A DNA stretch of 64,000 bases. It comes from JANXMY01 sp965246745. GTDB taxonomy: Bacteria; Armatimonadota; Armatimonadia; Armatimonadales; Capsulimonadaceae. Position numbers and translations under genes: made by a program. The DNA is taken from contig OZ251980.1 of assembly GCA_965246745.1 (NCBI GenBank), forward strand, positions 434,001 to 498,000, given 5' to 3'. Position 1 is the first letter of the stretch. Each line of letters opens with the position of its first letter. The notes under the pieces were generated by a model, which searched no databases, had not been told where the DNA came from, and saw only the letters and a program-made list of their open reading frames with translations. This document shows, piece by piece, positions 23,199-30,771 of the stretch.

Positions 23199-23918
23199 AT
23201 GACTTCCTGGCTCGCCACACTTGAACCCCTTGCCGCGCGGCCCCTGCCCCGCGCCGCCGACCCCGGCCCGCAGGCCGCCGCGCCGCCTGCGCCGGACGCC
23301 GCCGCGCTTTGGGCCGAAGCGGACGCGGCCCTGCGGTCGGCCCGCGCCGAAGCCGCCGCGCTTCGGGAAGATGCCCAGGCGCAGGCGGAAGCGCTGCGCG
23401 AGGCGGCCTGGCAGGAAGGCTTTTACCAGGGCGGCGTGGACGCCCGCGCCGCCGTGGACGCCGAGCTGCGGGCCGCATGGGCGGTGCGCCGGGACGCCCT
23501 GCGCTCGGAGCTGGACGCGGTCGCCGGGGACATCGGCGCGGCGCGGGAGCGCCTCTGGCAAAGCCAGGAAAGCGAAATGGTGGCGCTGTGCCTGGACATC
23601 GCCCGGCAGGTCATCAAAACCGAAGTGGCCCAGAACCCGAACGTCGTTCATGCCGTGCTCGCGAACGCCCTGCGGCGGATCACCGACAAAGACAATGTCC
23701 GGGTGCGGGTCTCGGTGTCCGACGCCCCGCGCGTCAAGGAAGCCCGCGAGGATTTGATGGAGATTGTGGACGGCCTGCGGTTTATTGAGATTGTCGAAGA
23801 CCGGCGGGTCGGCGACGGCGGCTGCGTGATTGAAACCAACGCCGGGACGATTGACGCCAAAATCGAAACGCAGGTCGCCGAAGTCGCGCGGGCTTTAGGA
23901 GTGTTGGAGAATGAGTGA
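23199..23918 (+). CDS. fliH: Flagellar assembly protein FliH, 239 aa
   Basis: Regulator of the export ATPase FliI. A Pro/Ala-rich N-terminal half leads into a long helix rich in Ala, Glu and Arg (about residues 35-115). The C-terminal domain is of the HrpE/FliH type: MVALCLDIARQVIKTEVAQN, VRVRVSVSDAPRVKEAREDL and GGCVIETNAGTIDAKIETQV. Start ATG 23199. The last eight bases overlap fliI, so translation is coupled. High GC (the first 200 bases are extreme) but consistent with the neighbours. Confidence 0.93.
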   Translation: MTSWLATLEPLAARPLPRAADPGPQAAAPPAPDAAALWAEADAALRSARAEAAALREDAQAQAEALREAAWQEGFYQGGVDARAAVDAELRAAWAVRRDALRSELDAVAGDIGAARERLWQSQESEMVALCLDIARQVIKTEVAQNPNVVHAVLANALRRITDKDNVRVRVSVSDAPRVKEAREDLMEIVDGLRFIEIVEDRRVGDGGCVIETNAGTIDAKIETQVAEVARALGVLENE

Positions 23919-25425
23919 AGCCCCCCCGCCCCAATTCTGGGGAGCCGGAGCAGACCCGGACGAAGCCGTAGGGGCGCTGCTTGCCGCGCCCTCTTGCCTT
24001 GCCGCGCCCTCTTGCCTTGCCGCGCCCTCTTGCCTTGCCGCGCCCTCTTCTGCTAATCCGGCTCCCCAGAATTGGGGCGGGGGGGCTTCCATTGACCTCG
24101 GCAAGTACCGTGCCCTGGTGCAGCGGCTGGATACCGTGCGGGCCAACGGTCTGGTCACGCAGGTCATCGGATTGGTGGTCGAAAGCATCGGGCCGGCGGC
24201 GCAGATTGGGGAAATCTGCGAAATCAAACACGGCGGGCGCAGCGCCCCGAGCGTCAAAGCCGAAGTGGTCGGCTTTAAATCCAATCGGGTGCTGCTGATG
24301 CCGCTCGGCGAGATGACCGGCATCAAGCCCGGCTCGGAAGTGATCGCGACCGGCGAAATGCCGAGCGTCGTCGCCGGCGACTTTCTCTTAGGGCGGGTTC
24401 TCGACGGCCTCGGCGCTCCCGCCGACGGCCTCGGGCCGGTGGCCGGGCCGGGCGCAAAGTCGTACCCGATCAATGCCGCCCCGCCCGACGCCATGACCCG
24501 GCGGCGGATCACCGACCCCGTCACGCTCGGCATCCGGGCGATTGACGGGATGCTCACAGTCGGCAAAGGGCAGCGCATGGGCATCTTTGCCGGGTCGGGG
24601 GTCGGCAAAAGCACCATTCTCGGCATGATCGCCCGGAACACGTCGGCGGATGTCAATGTCATTTGCCTGGTCGGCGAGCGAGGCCGGGAAGTGCGCGAGT
24701 TTATTGAAAACGATCTCGGCGAAGAAGGGCTGCGCCGCTCGGTGCTGGTGATTGCGACCGGAGATCGCCCGCCGCTGGTTCGCCTGAAAGCCCCGCTGGT
24801 CGCCACGGCGATTGCCGAGTATTTCCGCGATCAGGGCAAAGACGTATTGCTGATGATGGACTCGGTGACGCGGCTGGCGATGGCTCAGCGCGAAGTGGGG
24901 CTGGCGGTCGGGGAGCCGCCGGCGACGCGCGGCTACCCGCCGAGCGTCTTTGCCCTGCTGCCGAAGATTTTGGAGCGGTCAGGCACGAGCGACAAAGGCA
25001 CGATCACGGCTTTATATACGGTGCTGGTGGAAGGCGACGACGAAAACGAGCCGATTGCCGATACGGTCCGGGGCATTTTGGACGGCCACATCTGGCTTTC
25101 TCGCGATCTGGCCGCGCGGGGCCATTACCCGGCGATTGAAGTCGGGCGCAGCGTCTCGCGGGTGATGCCGCAGATCACGCCGGGCGAGCAGCGGGTGGCT
25201 GCGACCCATCTGCGCGAAACGCTGGCGACATTTAAAGAAGCCGAGGATTTAATCAACATCGGCGCGTATGCCGAAGGCAGCAACCCGCGCATTGACGCCG
25301 CCCGGCGGCTGATCGAGCCGGTGCGGGCGTTTCTCCGGCAGGGGGTCCACGAGCAGTCGTCACTCGCGGAGACAGTCGGCGCTCTGGAAGCGATTTTCAC
25401 GGAAAACGAATTTCACGGAAAGTGA
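23911..25425 (+). CDS. fliI: Flagellum-specific ATP synthase FliI with repeat-derived N-terminus, 504 aa
   Basis: Export ATPase. Walker A GSGVGKST, the Walker B region DVLLMMDSVTRLA, GEPPATRGYPPSVFALLP and GHYPAIEVGRSVSRVM are all present. Family length is about 440; the extra 60 residues at the N-terminus are encoded by a 173-bp inverted-repeat element (23917-24089) that stays open in frame and includes four CLAAPS-like repeats. Homologous sequence begins at IDLGKYRALVQRL (residue 61). An ATT at 24091 after a GGCGGGGGGG run could instead start a normal 444-residue protein; otherwise the ATG at 23911 (overlapping fliH by eight bases) is used. The hairpin just after the ATG might limit translation. 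Confidence 0.95.
   Translation: MSEAPPPQFWGAGADPDEAVGALLAAPSCLAAPSCLAAPSCLAAPSSANPAPQNWGGGASIDLGKYRALVQRLDTVRANGLVTQVIGLVVESIGPAAQIGEICEIKHGGRSAPSVKAEVVGFKSNRVLLMPLGEMTGIKPGSEVIATGEMPSVVAGDFLLGRVLDGLGAPADGLGPVAGPGAKSYPINAAPPDAMTRRRITDPVTLGIRAIDGMLTVGKGQRMGIFAGSGVGKSTILGMIARNTSADVNVICLVGERGREVREFIENDLGEEGLRRSVLVIATGDRPPLVRLKAPLVATAIAEYFRDQGKDVLLMMDSVTRLAMAQREVGLAVGEPPATRGYPPSVFALLPKILERSGTSDKGTITALYTVLVEGDDENEPIADTVRGILDGHIWLSRDLAARGHYPAIEVGRSVSRVMPQITPGEQRVAATHLRETLATFKEAEDLINIGAYAEGSNPRIDAARRLIEPVRAFLRQGVHEQSSLAETVGALEAIFTENEFHGK
23917..24089. mobile_element. 173-bp MITE-like element (family A) with perfect 32-bp inverted ends, inside fliI
   Basis: Arms 23917-23948 and 24058-24089 are perfect inverted repeats of 32 bp (GAAGCCCCCCCGCCCCAATT... 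and its complement). The 109-bp interior contains GGGCGCTGCTTGCCGCGCCC, shared with the element after prmA, and four tandem 18-bp units (about 23986-24050). One strand is open through the whole element in the fliI frame. No transposase is encoded; no clear target duplication was found. Confidence 0.85.
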
Positions 25426-25434
25426 TGAGTACGC

Positions 25435-25896
25435 ATGAAGCATTTTCGGTTTCGATTGCAGGCGGTGCTGGAGCAGCGGGAGCGCCGGGAAACTCTGGCG
25501 AAACAAACGTATGCCGAAGCGCAGGCGGCCTTGACCCGCGCCGAGCGGCTGCTTGGGGAAATGCGCGAAGTCCGGCAGGCGATTTTGGACGAGCTGTGCC
25601 GCCGCCGGGTCGAATGCGCCGCCGAAGCGTTTGACGCGTTTGAAACCAAGCTGTATCAAGACTACATGCAGATCATCACGCAGTCGCTGCAAGAGCAGGA
25701 AAGCGATGTCAAAGCGCTCGCGACTTCCTGCGCGGCGCACAAGCTGCACCTGATCGGCACGGCGCAGGACCGGCAGGCGCTGGCGACGGTCCACGACCGG
25801 CACAAAGTCGCGCACGCGCTGGCCGTGCAGCGCTCGGAACAGTCGGCGATGGACGAGCTGGCGACCACCCGCTTTTCTTACGGGCGTCGGTCTTAG
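25435..25896 (+). CDS. fliJ: Flagellar export protein FliJ, 153 aa
   Basis: Chaperone-escort and central stalk of the flagellar ATPase. It starts MKHFRFRLQAVLEQRERRET, the usual FliJ opening (Phe-x-Phe-x-Leu-x-x-Val-Leu), and is helical and charged throughout, forming the two-helix coiled coil expected. Two Cys residues in the middle are unusual but not informative. Start ATG 25435, nine bases after fliI. Confidence 0.9.
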   Translation: MKHFRFRLQAVLEQRERRETLAKQTYAEAQAALTRAERLLGEMREVRQAILDELCRRRVECAAEAFDAFETKLYQDYMQIITQSLQEQESDVKALATSCAAHKLHLIGTAQDRQALATVHDRHKVAHALAVQRSEQSAMDELATTRFSYGRRS

Positions 25897-25913
25897 ATTT
25901 TTGTGGAACCCTT

Positions 25914-26585
25914 ATGACAAACGAACTCGGGGCGATCACCGCCCGCATCAGCGAAATCCAGCAGCGCCTCAGCGCCCTCAGCCCCCCGCCGCCCCCGGCC
26001 CTCGCGCCGGCTCCGGCCGCGCCGGTGTTTGCCCAGGCGCTGGCGGCGGCTTCGGCTCCGCCCGGCGGCACCGCCGGCGAAACGGCCCTGCCGCCGTCCA
26101 ATACCCTCGGCGTCGCCCCGCCCCCGGCGTCGCTCGGCCCCCTGCCCGTTTCGCCGTCAGACGCCGGCGTTGTCCCGCTGTCGCCCGCTGCGGCCGCGCC
26201 GGGGGCGGACGGCTATGACACGCTGGTCGAGAAATATGCGGCGCAGAACGGCCTCGCGCCGAGCCTGGTCAAAGCTGTCATCAAGACTGAATCCGACGGC
26301 AACCCGCGCTGCGTTTCCGGCGCGGGCGCAATGGGCCTGATGCAGCTTATGCCGGAAAACGTCAAAGAAGCCGGCATCGCCGACCCGTTTGACCCGGAGC
26401 AGAACATCGCCGCCGGCACCAAGCAGCTTGCCGGGATGCTTTCGCTCTACCACGGCGACTTAGATTTGGCGCTGGCCGGCTACAATGCCGGGCCGGGCAA
26501 TGTCCGCAAATACGGCGGCGTCCCGCCGTTCACTGAAACCCGCCATTACATCCAGCGCGTCCGCGCCGCCATGACCGACAAATAA
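25914..26585 (+). CDS. Lytic transglycosylase (SLT domain), 223 aa
   Basis: Peptidoglycan-cleaving enzyme. Residues 1-105 are a short helix and a long Pro/Ala-rich linker; the SLT domain occupies 105-223: YAAQNGLAPSLVKAVIKTES (catalytic Glu in KTES), GAMGLMQLMPENVKEAG, NIAAGTKQLAGMLSLYHGD, and LALAGYNAGPGNVRKYGG. There is no cleavable signal peptide, so like other flagellum-associated SLT proteins (FlgJ C-terminal domain) it may be exported through the flagellar type III apparatus. It lies in the flagellar run between fliJ and the MotE-like gene, suggesting it opens the wall for the rod. Confidence 0.9.
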   Translation: MTNELGAITARISEIQQRLSALSPPPPPALAPAPAAPVFAQALAAASAPPGGTAGETALPPSNTLGVAPPPASLGPLPVSPSDAGVVPLSPAAAAPGADGYDTLVEKYAAQNGLAPSLVKAVIKTESDGNPRCVSGAGAMGLMQLMPENVKEAGIADPFDPEQNIAAGTKQLAGMLSLYHGDLDLALAGYNAGPGNVRKYGGVPPFTETRHYIQRVRAAMTDK

Positions 26586-26590
26586 TCACC

Positions 26591-27157
26591 ATGAAAATCG
26601 CCCTGCCCGTCTTCGGACTTATCGCCGTGCTCGGCCTCGCCTACGGCCTGGCGTTTCTCGGCATCATCCCCGCGCAGAAGATGGCGGACCACTCGCCGGG
26701 CCTCGGCAAAACGCTGATCGCCCTGCACCTGGCGAAGCCCAAAAAGCCGGCGGCGACTAAAACAGCCGCGTCCGCTCCGGCGACCGTCAGCCCGGAGCAG
26801 GACGCCTTGAACGCCGAAAAAAAGCAGATCGCCGACAGCAAAGCCGCCCTCGCCAAAGCGCAGGCCGACTTTGAAGCCGAGCAGCAGGCCGCGAAAACTG
26901 CGCCGGCGTCCCCGGCGGCCCAAATCGCCGCCCCGCCCCAAACCGCCGCCAAGCTCGACGCCATCTACGCCGCCATGTCCCCCGACGATCTCGTCACCCT
27001 CTTCGCCCGCCTGCCCGACCCCGCCGTCCTCCGCGCCCTGGTCAATTTAGACGACAAAAAAGCCGGCAAAGTCCTCGCCGGCCTGCCCCCCGCCCGCGCC
27101 GCCCGCCTCACGGAAGCCCTGTCCCGCCCCCGCCCGACAGCATTAGCGTCGCTGTAG
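26591..27157 (+). CDS. MotE-like / YlxF-like flagellar membrane protein with MgtE N-domain motif, 188 aa
   Basis: Signal anchor at residues 3-25 (LPVFGLIAVLGLAYGLAFLG), then a Lys/Ala-rich, coiled-coil prone middle (about 60-105), and a C-terminal FliG/MgtE-N-like helical domain with LDAIYAAMSPDDLVTLFARL, VLRALVNLDDKKAGKVLAGL and PPARAARLTEAL. MotE-family proteins stabilise periplasmic stator proteins, and YlxF-type genes lie in the same place in flagellar operons of other phyla. It is the last gene of this run. The intracellular domain of MgtE has the same repeats, but a magnesium transporter domain is absent, so the flagellar role fits better. Confidence 0.75.
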   Translation: MKIALPVFGLIAVLGLAYGLAFLGIIPAQKMADHSPGLGKTLIALHLAKPKKPAATKTAASAPATVSPEQDALNAEKKQIADSKAALAKAQADFEAEQQAAKTAPASPAAQIAAPPQTAAKLDAIYAAMSPDDLVTLFARLPDPAVLRALVNLDDKKAGKVLAGLPPARAARLTEALSRPRPTALASL

Positions 27158-27168
27158 CGAGCCGCCCG

Positions 27169-28776
27169 TCAGCTCCCAAGCGCGAGCAGCAGCAGCAAAG
27201 TTGCCATGCTGTTCTGGAGAAAGTGGCCGACCATGCCGGGGATCAGCGATTTGCGGGTCTCGGCCATCCAGGCGAAGACGCCGCCGAGCACGGCCAGCGG
27301 CAGCATCGAGCCGAGGCCGACCGGGTGGACGAAGCCGAAGATGAGGCCCGTCAGCACAATCGCAGGCCAGACGCCGACCCTGAGCTTGGCGGCATTGTAA
27401 AAGACCCCCCGGAACAAAAACTCCTCGGTCAGCGGCGCGGCCAGGGTCGCCAGGCCGACCAGCGTGGCCTGACTCCAAACCGAGCCGGCCCCGGCCAGCA
27501 TCGGGATCGCCGGGTTCGATGGAGTCGGCCCCGGAATATGCGAGCCGAGGCTGCCGGCCAGCAGCGACAGCGGCAGCGCCACCCCATAGCCCCCCACCCC
27601 GTACAGCAGGTTCCAGCCCAAGCGGTGCGTGCTGAAGCCCAGCTCGTCGGCGATGGACGCCCGCTTTTTCGCGGCGAGGATCAAAAGCATCGCGACCGGA
27701 ACGGCGGCGGAGATCAGATAGGCGGCGGCAGACAGCACAACATTCGCAGCCACCCGGTCCGAAGCGGATAAAGTGCGGAGATAAGGCAGATAAGGCTGCA
27801 TCAGCCCCGGATAGTAGAAAACGCGGCGGATGCCGAACCCGCCGACCAGCCACCCGATGATGTCCTCCATCAGCAGGTAGACCACAAAAATCCCCATCAA
27901 GTCGCCGGCCCGCAGGCGGCGCTCCGCAAACGGAACCGTCTCGCGCAGGGTCGGCCAAAAGCTCGGAGCCTCCGGCTCGCTGCCTGCTTCCGCACGGCGG
28001 CGAAAGAGCCGCAGAAAAAATGCGATCAGCAGGCCAACGCCGAACAGGCCCAAAGCACCGAAGACAAGATACAGGATCAAAAGCGGGCCAAGCGTCAGGA
28101 TCGCCTGAGACCGCGCCGCCGCCGCGTAATGCCGGGCCAGACGCGGATTGTTCTGCGACCCGTACAGCACCGACAAAGACGGCGCGAGCCACCAGCGGAT
28201 ATTGGGAGCTTGGCGCAGCAGCGCCGCATCGGCGGCGGTCTGTGCGGGCGAAAGACGCACGCCCCGCGCGACATCGGCCCACACGCGCCCTTCGGCGGCA
28301 TACCCGGCTCTTTCCGGCGCAGTCATCTTTGCCAGAGCGGCGGGAGCGAATGCCTGCGCCGGGTCCAGGCCGTTCGGTCCTGCGCCGAGCAGGGGAAGCC
28401 GCAAAAGCGCCCGAAGAACAATCACCCGGCGGGCCGCGCCGGGCTGGTTTCGGGTTCCCGTTTGCAGCGCTTCCGCCGACTTCAGCGCCGCGTGCAGGTC
28501 CTTCGGCGGCAGCGCAAGCGGCCCGTCGCTGCCGGAGGAAGCCAGGTCGAATGACGACAGATACGCATTCTTCGCTTCCAGGTTGCAGGAAACAAGCGCC
28601 TTGATTGTCTTTTCGTCGGGCTGACCGGACTGCGCGGAAACGCGGCCGCTGCGAACGACGCGGCCGCTGCCGGATAGTCCGGCGACTCGCAGGGCCAAAA
28701 AGACGCACAGCAGGACGATGACCCACACCGGCAGGCGGTCGCGCGGGTCGGACGCCGGGGGACGGGCGGGGGTCAT
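27169..28776 (-). CDS. CPBP family intramembrane glutamic endopeptidase with N-terminal extension, 535 aa
   Basis: Rce1/CAAX-type membrane protease. The C-terminal domain (about residues 270-535) carries the family motifs PLTEEFLFRGVFYNA (Glu-Glu-x3-Arg), FGFVHPVGLG (His) and MVGHFLQNSMATLLLL (His), on six to eight transmembrane helices. The first 270 residues are an extension with a signal anchor (VWVIVLLCVFLALRVAGL), a soluble helical section resembling degenerate TPR, and a further membrane segment (AILTLGPLLILYLVFGALGL). It is the last gene of a minus-strand operon, three bases downstream of a TPR gene. Substrate unknown; some relatives process peptides or protect against bacteriocins. 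Confidence 0.9.
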   Translation of the reverse strand: MTPARPPASDPRDRLPVWVIVLLCVFLALRVAGLSGSGRVVRSGRVSAQSGQPDEKTIKALVSCNLEAKNAYLSSFDLASSGSDGPLALPPKDLHAALKSAEALQTGTRNQPGAARRVIVLRALLRLPLLGAGPNGLDPAQAFAPAALAKMTAPERAGYAAEGRVWADVARGVRLSPAQTAADAALLRQAPNIRWWLAPSLSVLYGSQNNPRLARHYAAAARSQAILTLGPLLILYLVFGALGLFGVGLLIAFFLRLFRRRAEAGSEPEAPSFWPTLRETVPFAERRLRAGDLMGIFVVYLLMEDIIGWLVGGFGIRRVFYYPGLMQPYLPYLRTLSASDRVAANVVLSAAAYLISAAVPVAMLLILAAKKRASIADELGFSTHRLGWNLLYGVGGYGVALPLSLLAGSLGSHIPGPTPSNPAIPMLAGAGSVWSQATLVGLATLAAPLTEEFLFRGVFYNAAKLRVGVWPAIVLTGLIFGFVHPVGLGSMLPLAVLGGVFAWMAETRKSLIPGMVGHFLQNSMATLLLLLALGS

Positions 28777-28779
28777 CGG

Positions 28780-29373
28780 CTAGGGCCTTCCCGTGGCCGC
28801 AGGCCGCTTGGCCTCGGCTTCGGCCCGCAGCCGGGTCAGCGACAGGTCATGGGGGTAGCGGGCTGCCGCCTGCCGGTAGGTGTCGAGGGCCGTTTCCCAC
28901 TGTCCGGACTTTTCGTAGGAATGCGCCAGCATTTTCCAGTCCCGCACATCCGCGCCGGGCAGACGCGCGGCGCGTTCGAAGGCCCGCGCGGCGGCCGGAT
29001 AGTCGTGCGGGGTGCTGAAGTAGAAAAAGCCGAGGTTCCAGTAGGCATACTCGGCCGACGGGTTGTTTTTCGTGCCGAGCGTGTAGTACGCCTCGGCATC
29101 GGCGGTCCGCCCGAGGCTGTCCATCAGCCAGCCGCCGTTGGAATATGCTTCCAAAAACTGAGGGTCGGCCTCGGTGATGATCCGGTCGAGCGCGACAATG
29201 CGCGGATAATCGCCTTCATGCCAGTAGTGATCGGTTTGGTTCCAAAGCGTGTCTACCACGCCTGAAACAATTCCGTCGGCCTGTATCTGCTGCCGCGCGG
29301 CGCTCGGCGGCGCGGCGGACAAAGGCAGGACAAACAGCAGCGCAAGCAGCAGCGCACAAACAAATTTCGTCAT
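28780..29373 (-). CDS. Exported TPR-repeat protein, 197 aa
   Basis: Cleavable-type signal peptide (KFVCALLLALLFVLPLSAAP, residues 3-22), followed by tetratricopeptide repeats: YPRIVALDRIITEADPQFLE, LGRTADAEAYYTLGTKNNPS, YPAAARAFERAARLPG and GQWETALDTYRQAAARYPHD. It is therefore a periplasmic or surface scaffold for protein-protein contacts. It overlaps the upstream unknown gene by four bases (ATGA), and the protease gene follows after three bases, so the three are translated together. It may deliver or hold substrates for the CPBP protease, as inference. Confidence 0.88.
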   Translation of the reverse strand: MTKFVCALLLALLFVLPLSAAPPSAARQQIQADGIVSGVVDTLWNQTDHYWHEGDYPRIVALDRIITEADPQFLEAYSNGGWLMDSLGRTADAEAYYTLGTKNNPSAEYAYWNLGFFYFSTPHDYPAAARAFERAARLPGADVRDWKMLAHSYEKSGQWETALDTYRQAAARYPHDLSLTRLRAEAEAKRPAATGRP

Positions 29374-29765
29374 GATTTCCCCGGCAGATGGACCCGGCGC
29401 AGGGCCGCCCGGAACTCCGCTTTGTATTTTTCCTGGTCGCTCGACAAGTGCAGCTCTTCCGTGCGCCGGGTTTCCGCATTGGCCCGGTCCACTATCAGCC
29501 CGAGAAACTGCAAAAAGCCTTGCAGCTCGGCGGCGTAGCGGTGCAGAAACACAATCCGCAGGGTCCGGCCTTCCACCCGCACCGGCGGCTTCAGCGTGTA
29601 CGGGGTCTGCGCGTAAATTGTCTCAAACTCGCCGGTCCAGACTTCGCTCGGAGCGTCCGACATCTTGATGCCGAACTCAATCGCCTCGCGGTTGTCTTCA
29701 ATCGAGACCAGCGTGTCCGCATCAATCTCCACCAGCGCAATCGCCGGCGAAAAGCTTCCGTTCAT
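29370..29765 (-). CDS. Hypothetical protein, 131 aa, in a tightly coupled operon
   Basis: I do not recognise this protein. It is mixed alpha/beta with no signal peptide: SPAIALVEIDADTLVSIEDN and MSDAPSEVWTGEFETIYAQT look like beta-rich segments, then RTLRIVFLHRYAAELQGFLQ and a Glu/Arg-rich helical tail. It overlaps both the cyclase gene upstream and the TPR gene downstream by four bases (ATGA), meaning strict translational coupling. The ATG at 29765 is therefore secure. Codon usage matches the neighbours. Confidence 0.75.
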   Translation of the reverse strand: MNGSFSPAIALVEIDADTLVSIEDNREAIEFGIKMSDAPSEVWTGEFETIYAQTPYTLKPPVRVEGRTLRIVFLHRYAAELQGFLQFLGLIVDRANAETRRTEELHLSSDQEKYKAEFRAALRRVHLPGKS

Positions 29766-30412
29766 TGGATGCCCCCTTCCACCAGCAGGCAGCGGCAGGG
29801 GCTGGCTTCGAGGCCCGCGAATTTCGGCGGCAGCGCAAAAAACAAATACTCGCCGGGCGCGATTTTATCCAGCAGCAGCGATTCCACCACCACAATCCCC
29901 GCGCCGAGCAGGATTCGATGGGTTTCCGTGTTGACCGGCCCGTAAGGACCAATCGACAGGTAATCCGTGCCGACCAGCCGGACTCCCCGCCGGACCAGCC
30001 ATTCCGCCCCGCTCGGGGCCAGCGAGGCGTAGTCTTTGTAGAACTCCGGGTCCAGCAGCCGCAGAAAGCGCGTGTTGTCGGTCTTTAAAAGCACCCGCTC
30101 GGTCTTCGGCGGCAGATTGGCATGGTCCAAATCCGCCGCCGTGATCGGATTGCGCCCGTAAATCTGCACCACTTCCGCCGGCCCGACCAGCGTGTCCATC
30201 GGCAGCGTCTCGGTCGCCAGCCCGCCCGGCACGAAATGCAGCGGCGTTTCCAGATGCGTCCCGGTGTGCGCCCCCACGGTCAGCACCGACAAGTTGCAGT
30301 CCTCGCCGCCTTCGCCCAGCTCCGACGATTTCCGCACCGAAAACCGCCGCTCGGCCCCGCCCCCGGTGATGGTTTTCGGCGTCACCGTCAGCGAAATATC
30401 GTGAATAATCAT
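29762..30412 (-). CDS. Cyclase family protein (kynurenine formamidase-like fold), 216 aa
   Basis: Metal-dependent hydrolase of the cyclase family. The hallmark HTGTHLETPLHF (about residues 49-60) gives two or three metal-binding His and a Glu where Asp is common (usual form HxGTHxDxPxH). Other matches: opening MIIHDISLTVTP, then VLLKTDNTRFL, and the end region VGTDYLSIGPYGPVNTETHR. Relatives hydrolyse formylkynurenine, isatin or cyclic amides; the substrate here is unknown. Start ATG 30412, seven bases after the ATL gene. It shares a four-base overlap with the next gene. Confidence 0.9.
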   Translation of the reverse strand: MIIHDISLTVTPKTITGGGAERRFSVRKSSELGEGGEDCNLSVLTVGAHTGTHLETPLHFVPGGLATETLPMDTLVGPAEVVQIYGRNPITAADLDHANLPPKTERVLLKTDNTRFLRLLDPEFYKDYASLAPSGAEWLVRRGVRLVGTDYLSIGPYGPVNTETHRILLGAGIVVVESLLLDKIAPGEYLFFALPPKFAGLEASPCRCLLVEGGIQ

Positions 30413-30419
30413 GCTGCGT

Positions 30420-30770
30420 TTAAAGTCCTAAATCCAAAGTCTCACTTGCTTCCACGCCCAGTATACCCGAACGGTGCTTCGCCATGTCCACGCAGTCATT
30501 GGCTTTAAACGTGACGCCTTCGGCCTCCAAAAGCGCCCGCTGCCGCTCCGCCCACGCCGCCGAGCGCTTCGCGATCCGTAAGTACCCATCGCTTCCCACC
30601 ACCCGCTGCCAGGGCGCTTCGTCTTCGTCGGCAATCTGGTTCATTGCCCACCCCGCCTCCCGTGCCGAGCAGCCGACCGCATCCCCCACCTGCCCGTAAG
30701 ACATCACCTGCCCTGATGGAATTTGGCGCACCCGCTCCCGGACTAAATTGACCAGCGTTTCATCGTTCAC
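30420..30770 (-). CDS. Alkyltransferase-like (ATL) DNA-repair protein, 116 aa
   Basis: C-terminal DNA-binding domain of the Ogt/MGMT superfamily without the N-terminal domain. It has VRQIPSGQVMSYGQVGDAVG (winged helix), then APWQRVVGSDG at the active-site loop. The methyl-accepting Cys of PCHR is replaced by Trp (PWQR), as in ATL proteins. ATLs bind O6-alkylguanine, cannot remove the lesion and hand it to nucleotide excision repair. GTG start at 30770, one base after the stop of the preceding gene. The C-terminal 20 residues (KHRSGILGVEASETLDLGL) are an extension of unknown role. Confidence 0.88.
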   Translation of the reverse strand: MNDETLVNLVRERVRQIPSGQVMSYGQVGDAVGCSAREAGWAMNQIADEDEAPWQRVVGSDGYLRIAKRSAAWAERQRALLEAEGVTFKANDCVDMAKHRSGILGVEASETLDLGL

Positions 30771-30771
30771 A

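Noticed and set aside
23986..24050. CRISPR-like repeats inside fliI
   Set aside because: They are 18-bp head-to-tail tandem units without spacers and lie in a translated element.
26591..27157. Magnesium transporter MgtE
   Set aside because: Only the MgtE N-terminal-like domain is present; there is no CBS or transport domain and the context is flagellar.
28020..28624. Overlapping plus-strand open frames opposite the CPBP gene
   Set aside because: Arginine/proline-rich shadows in different frames without start sites.
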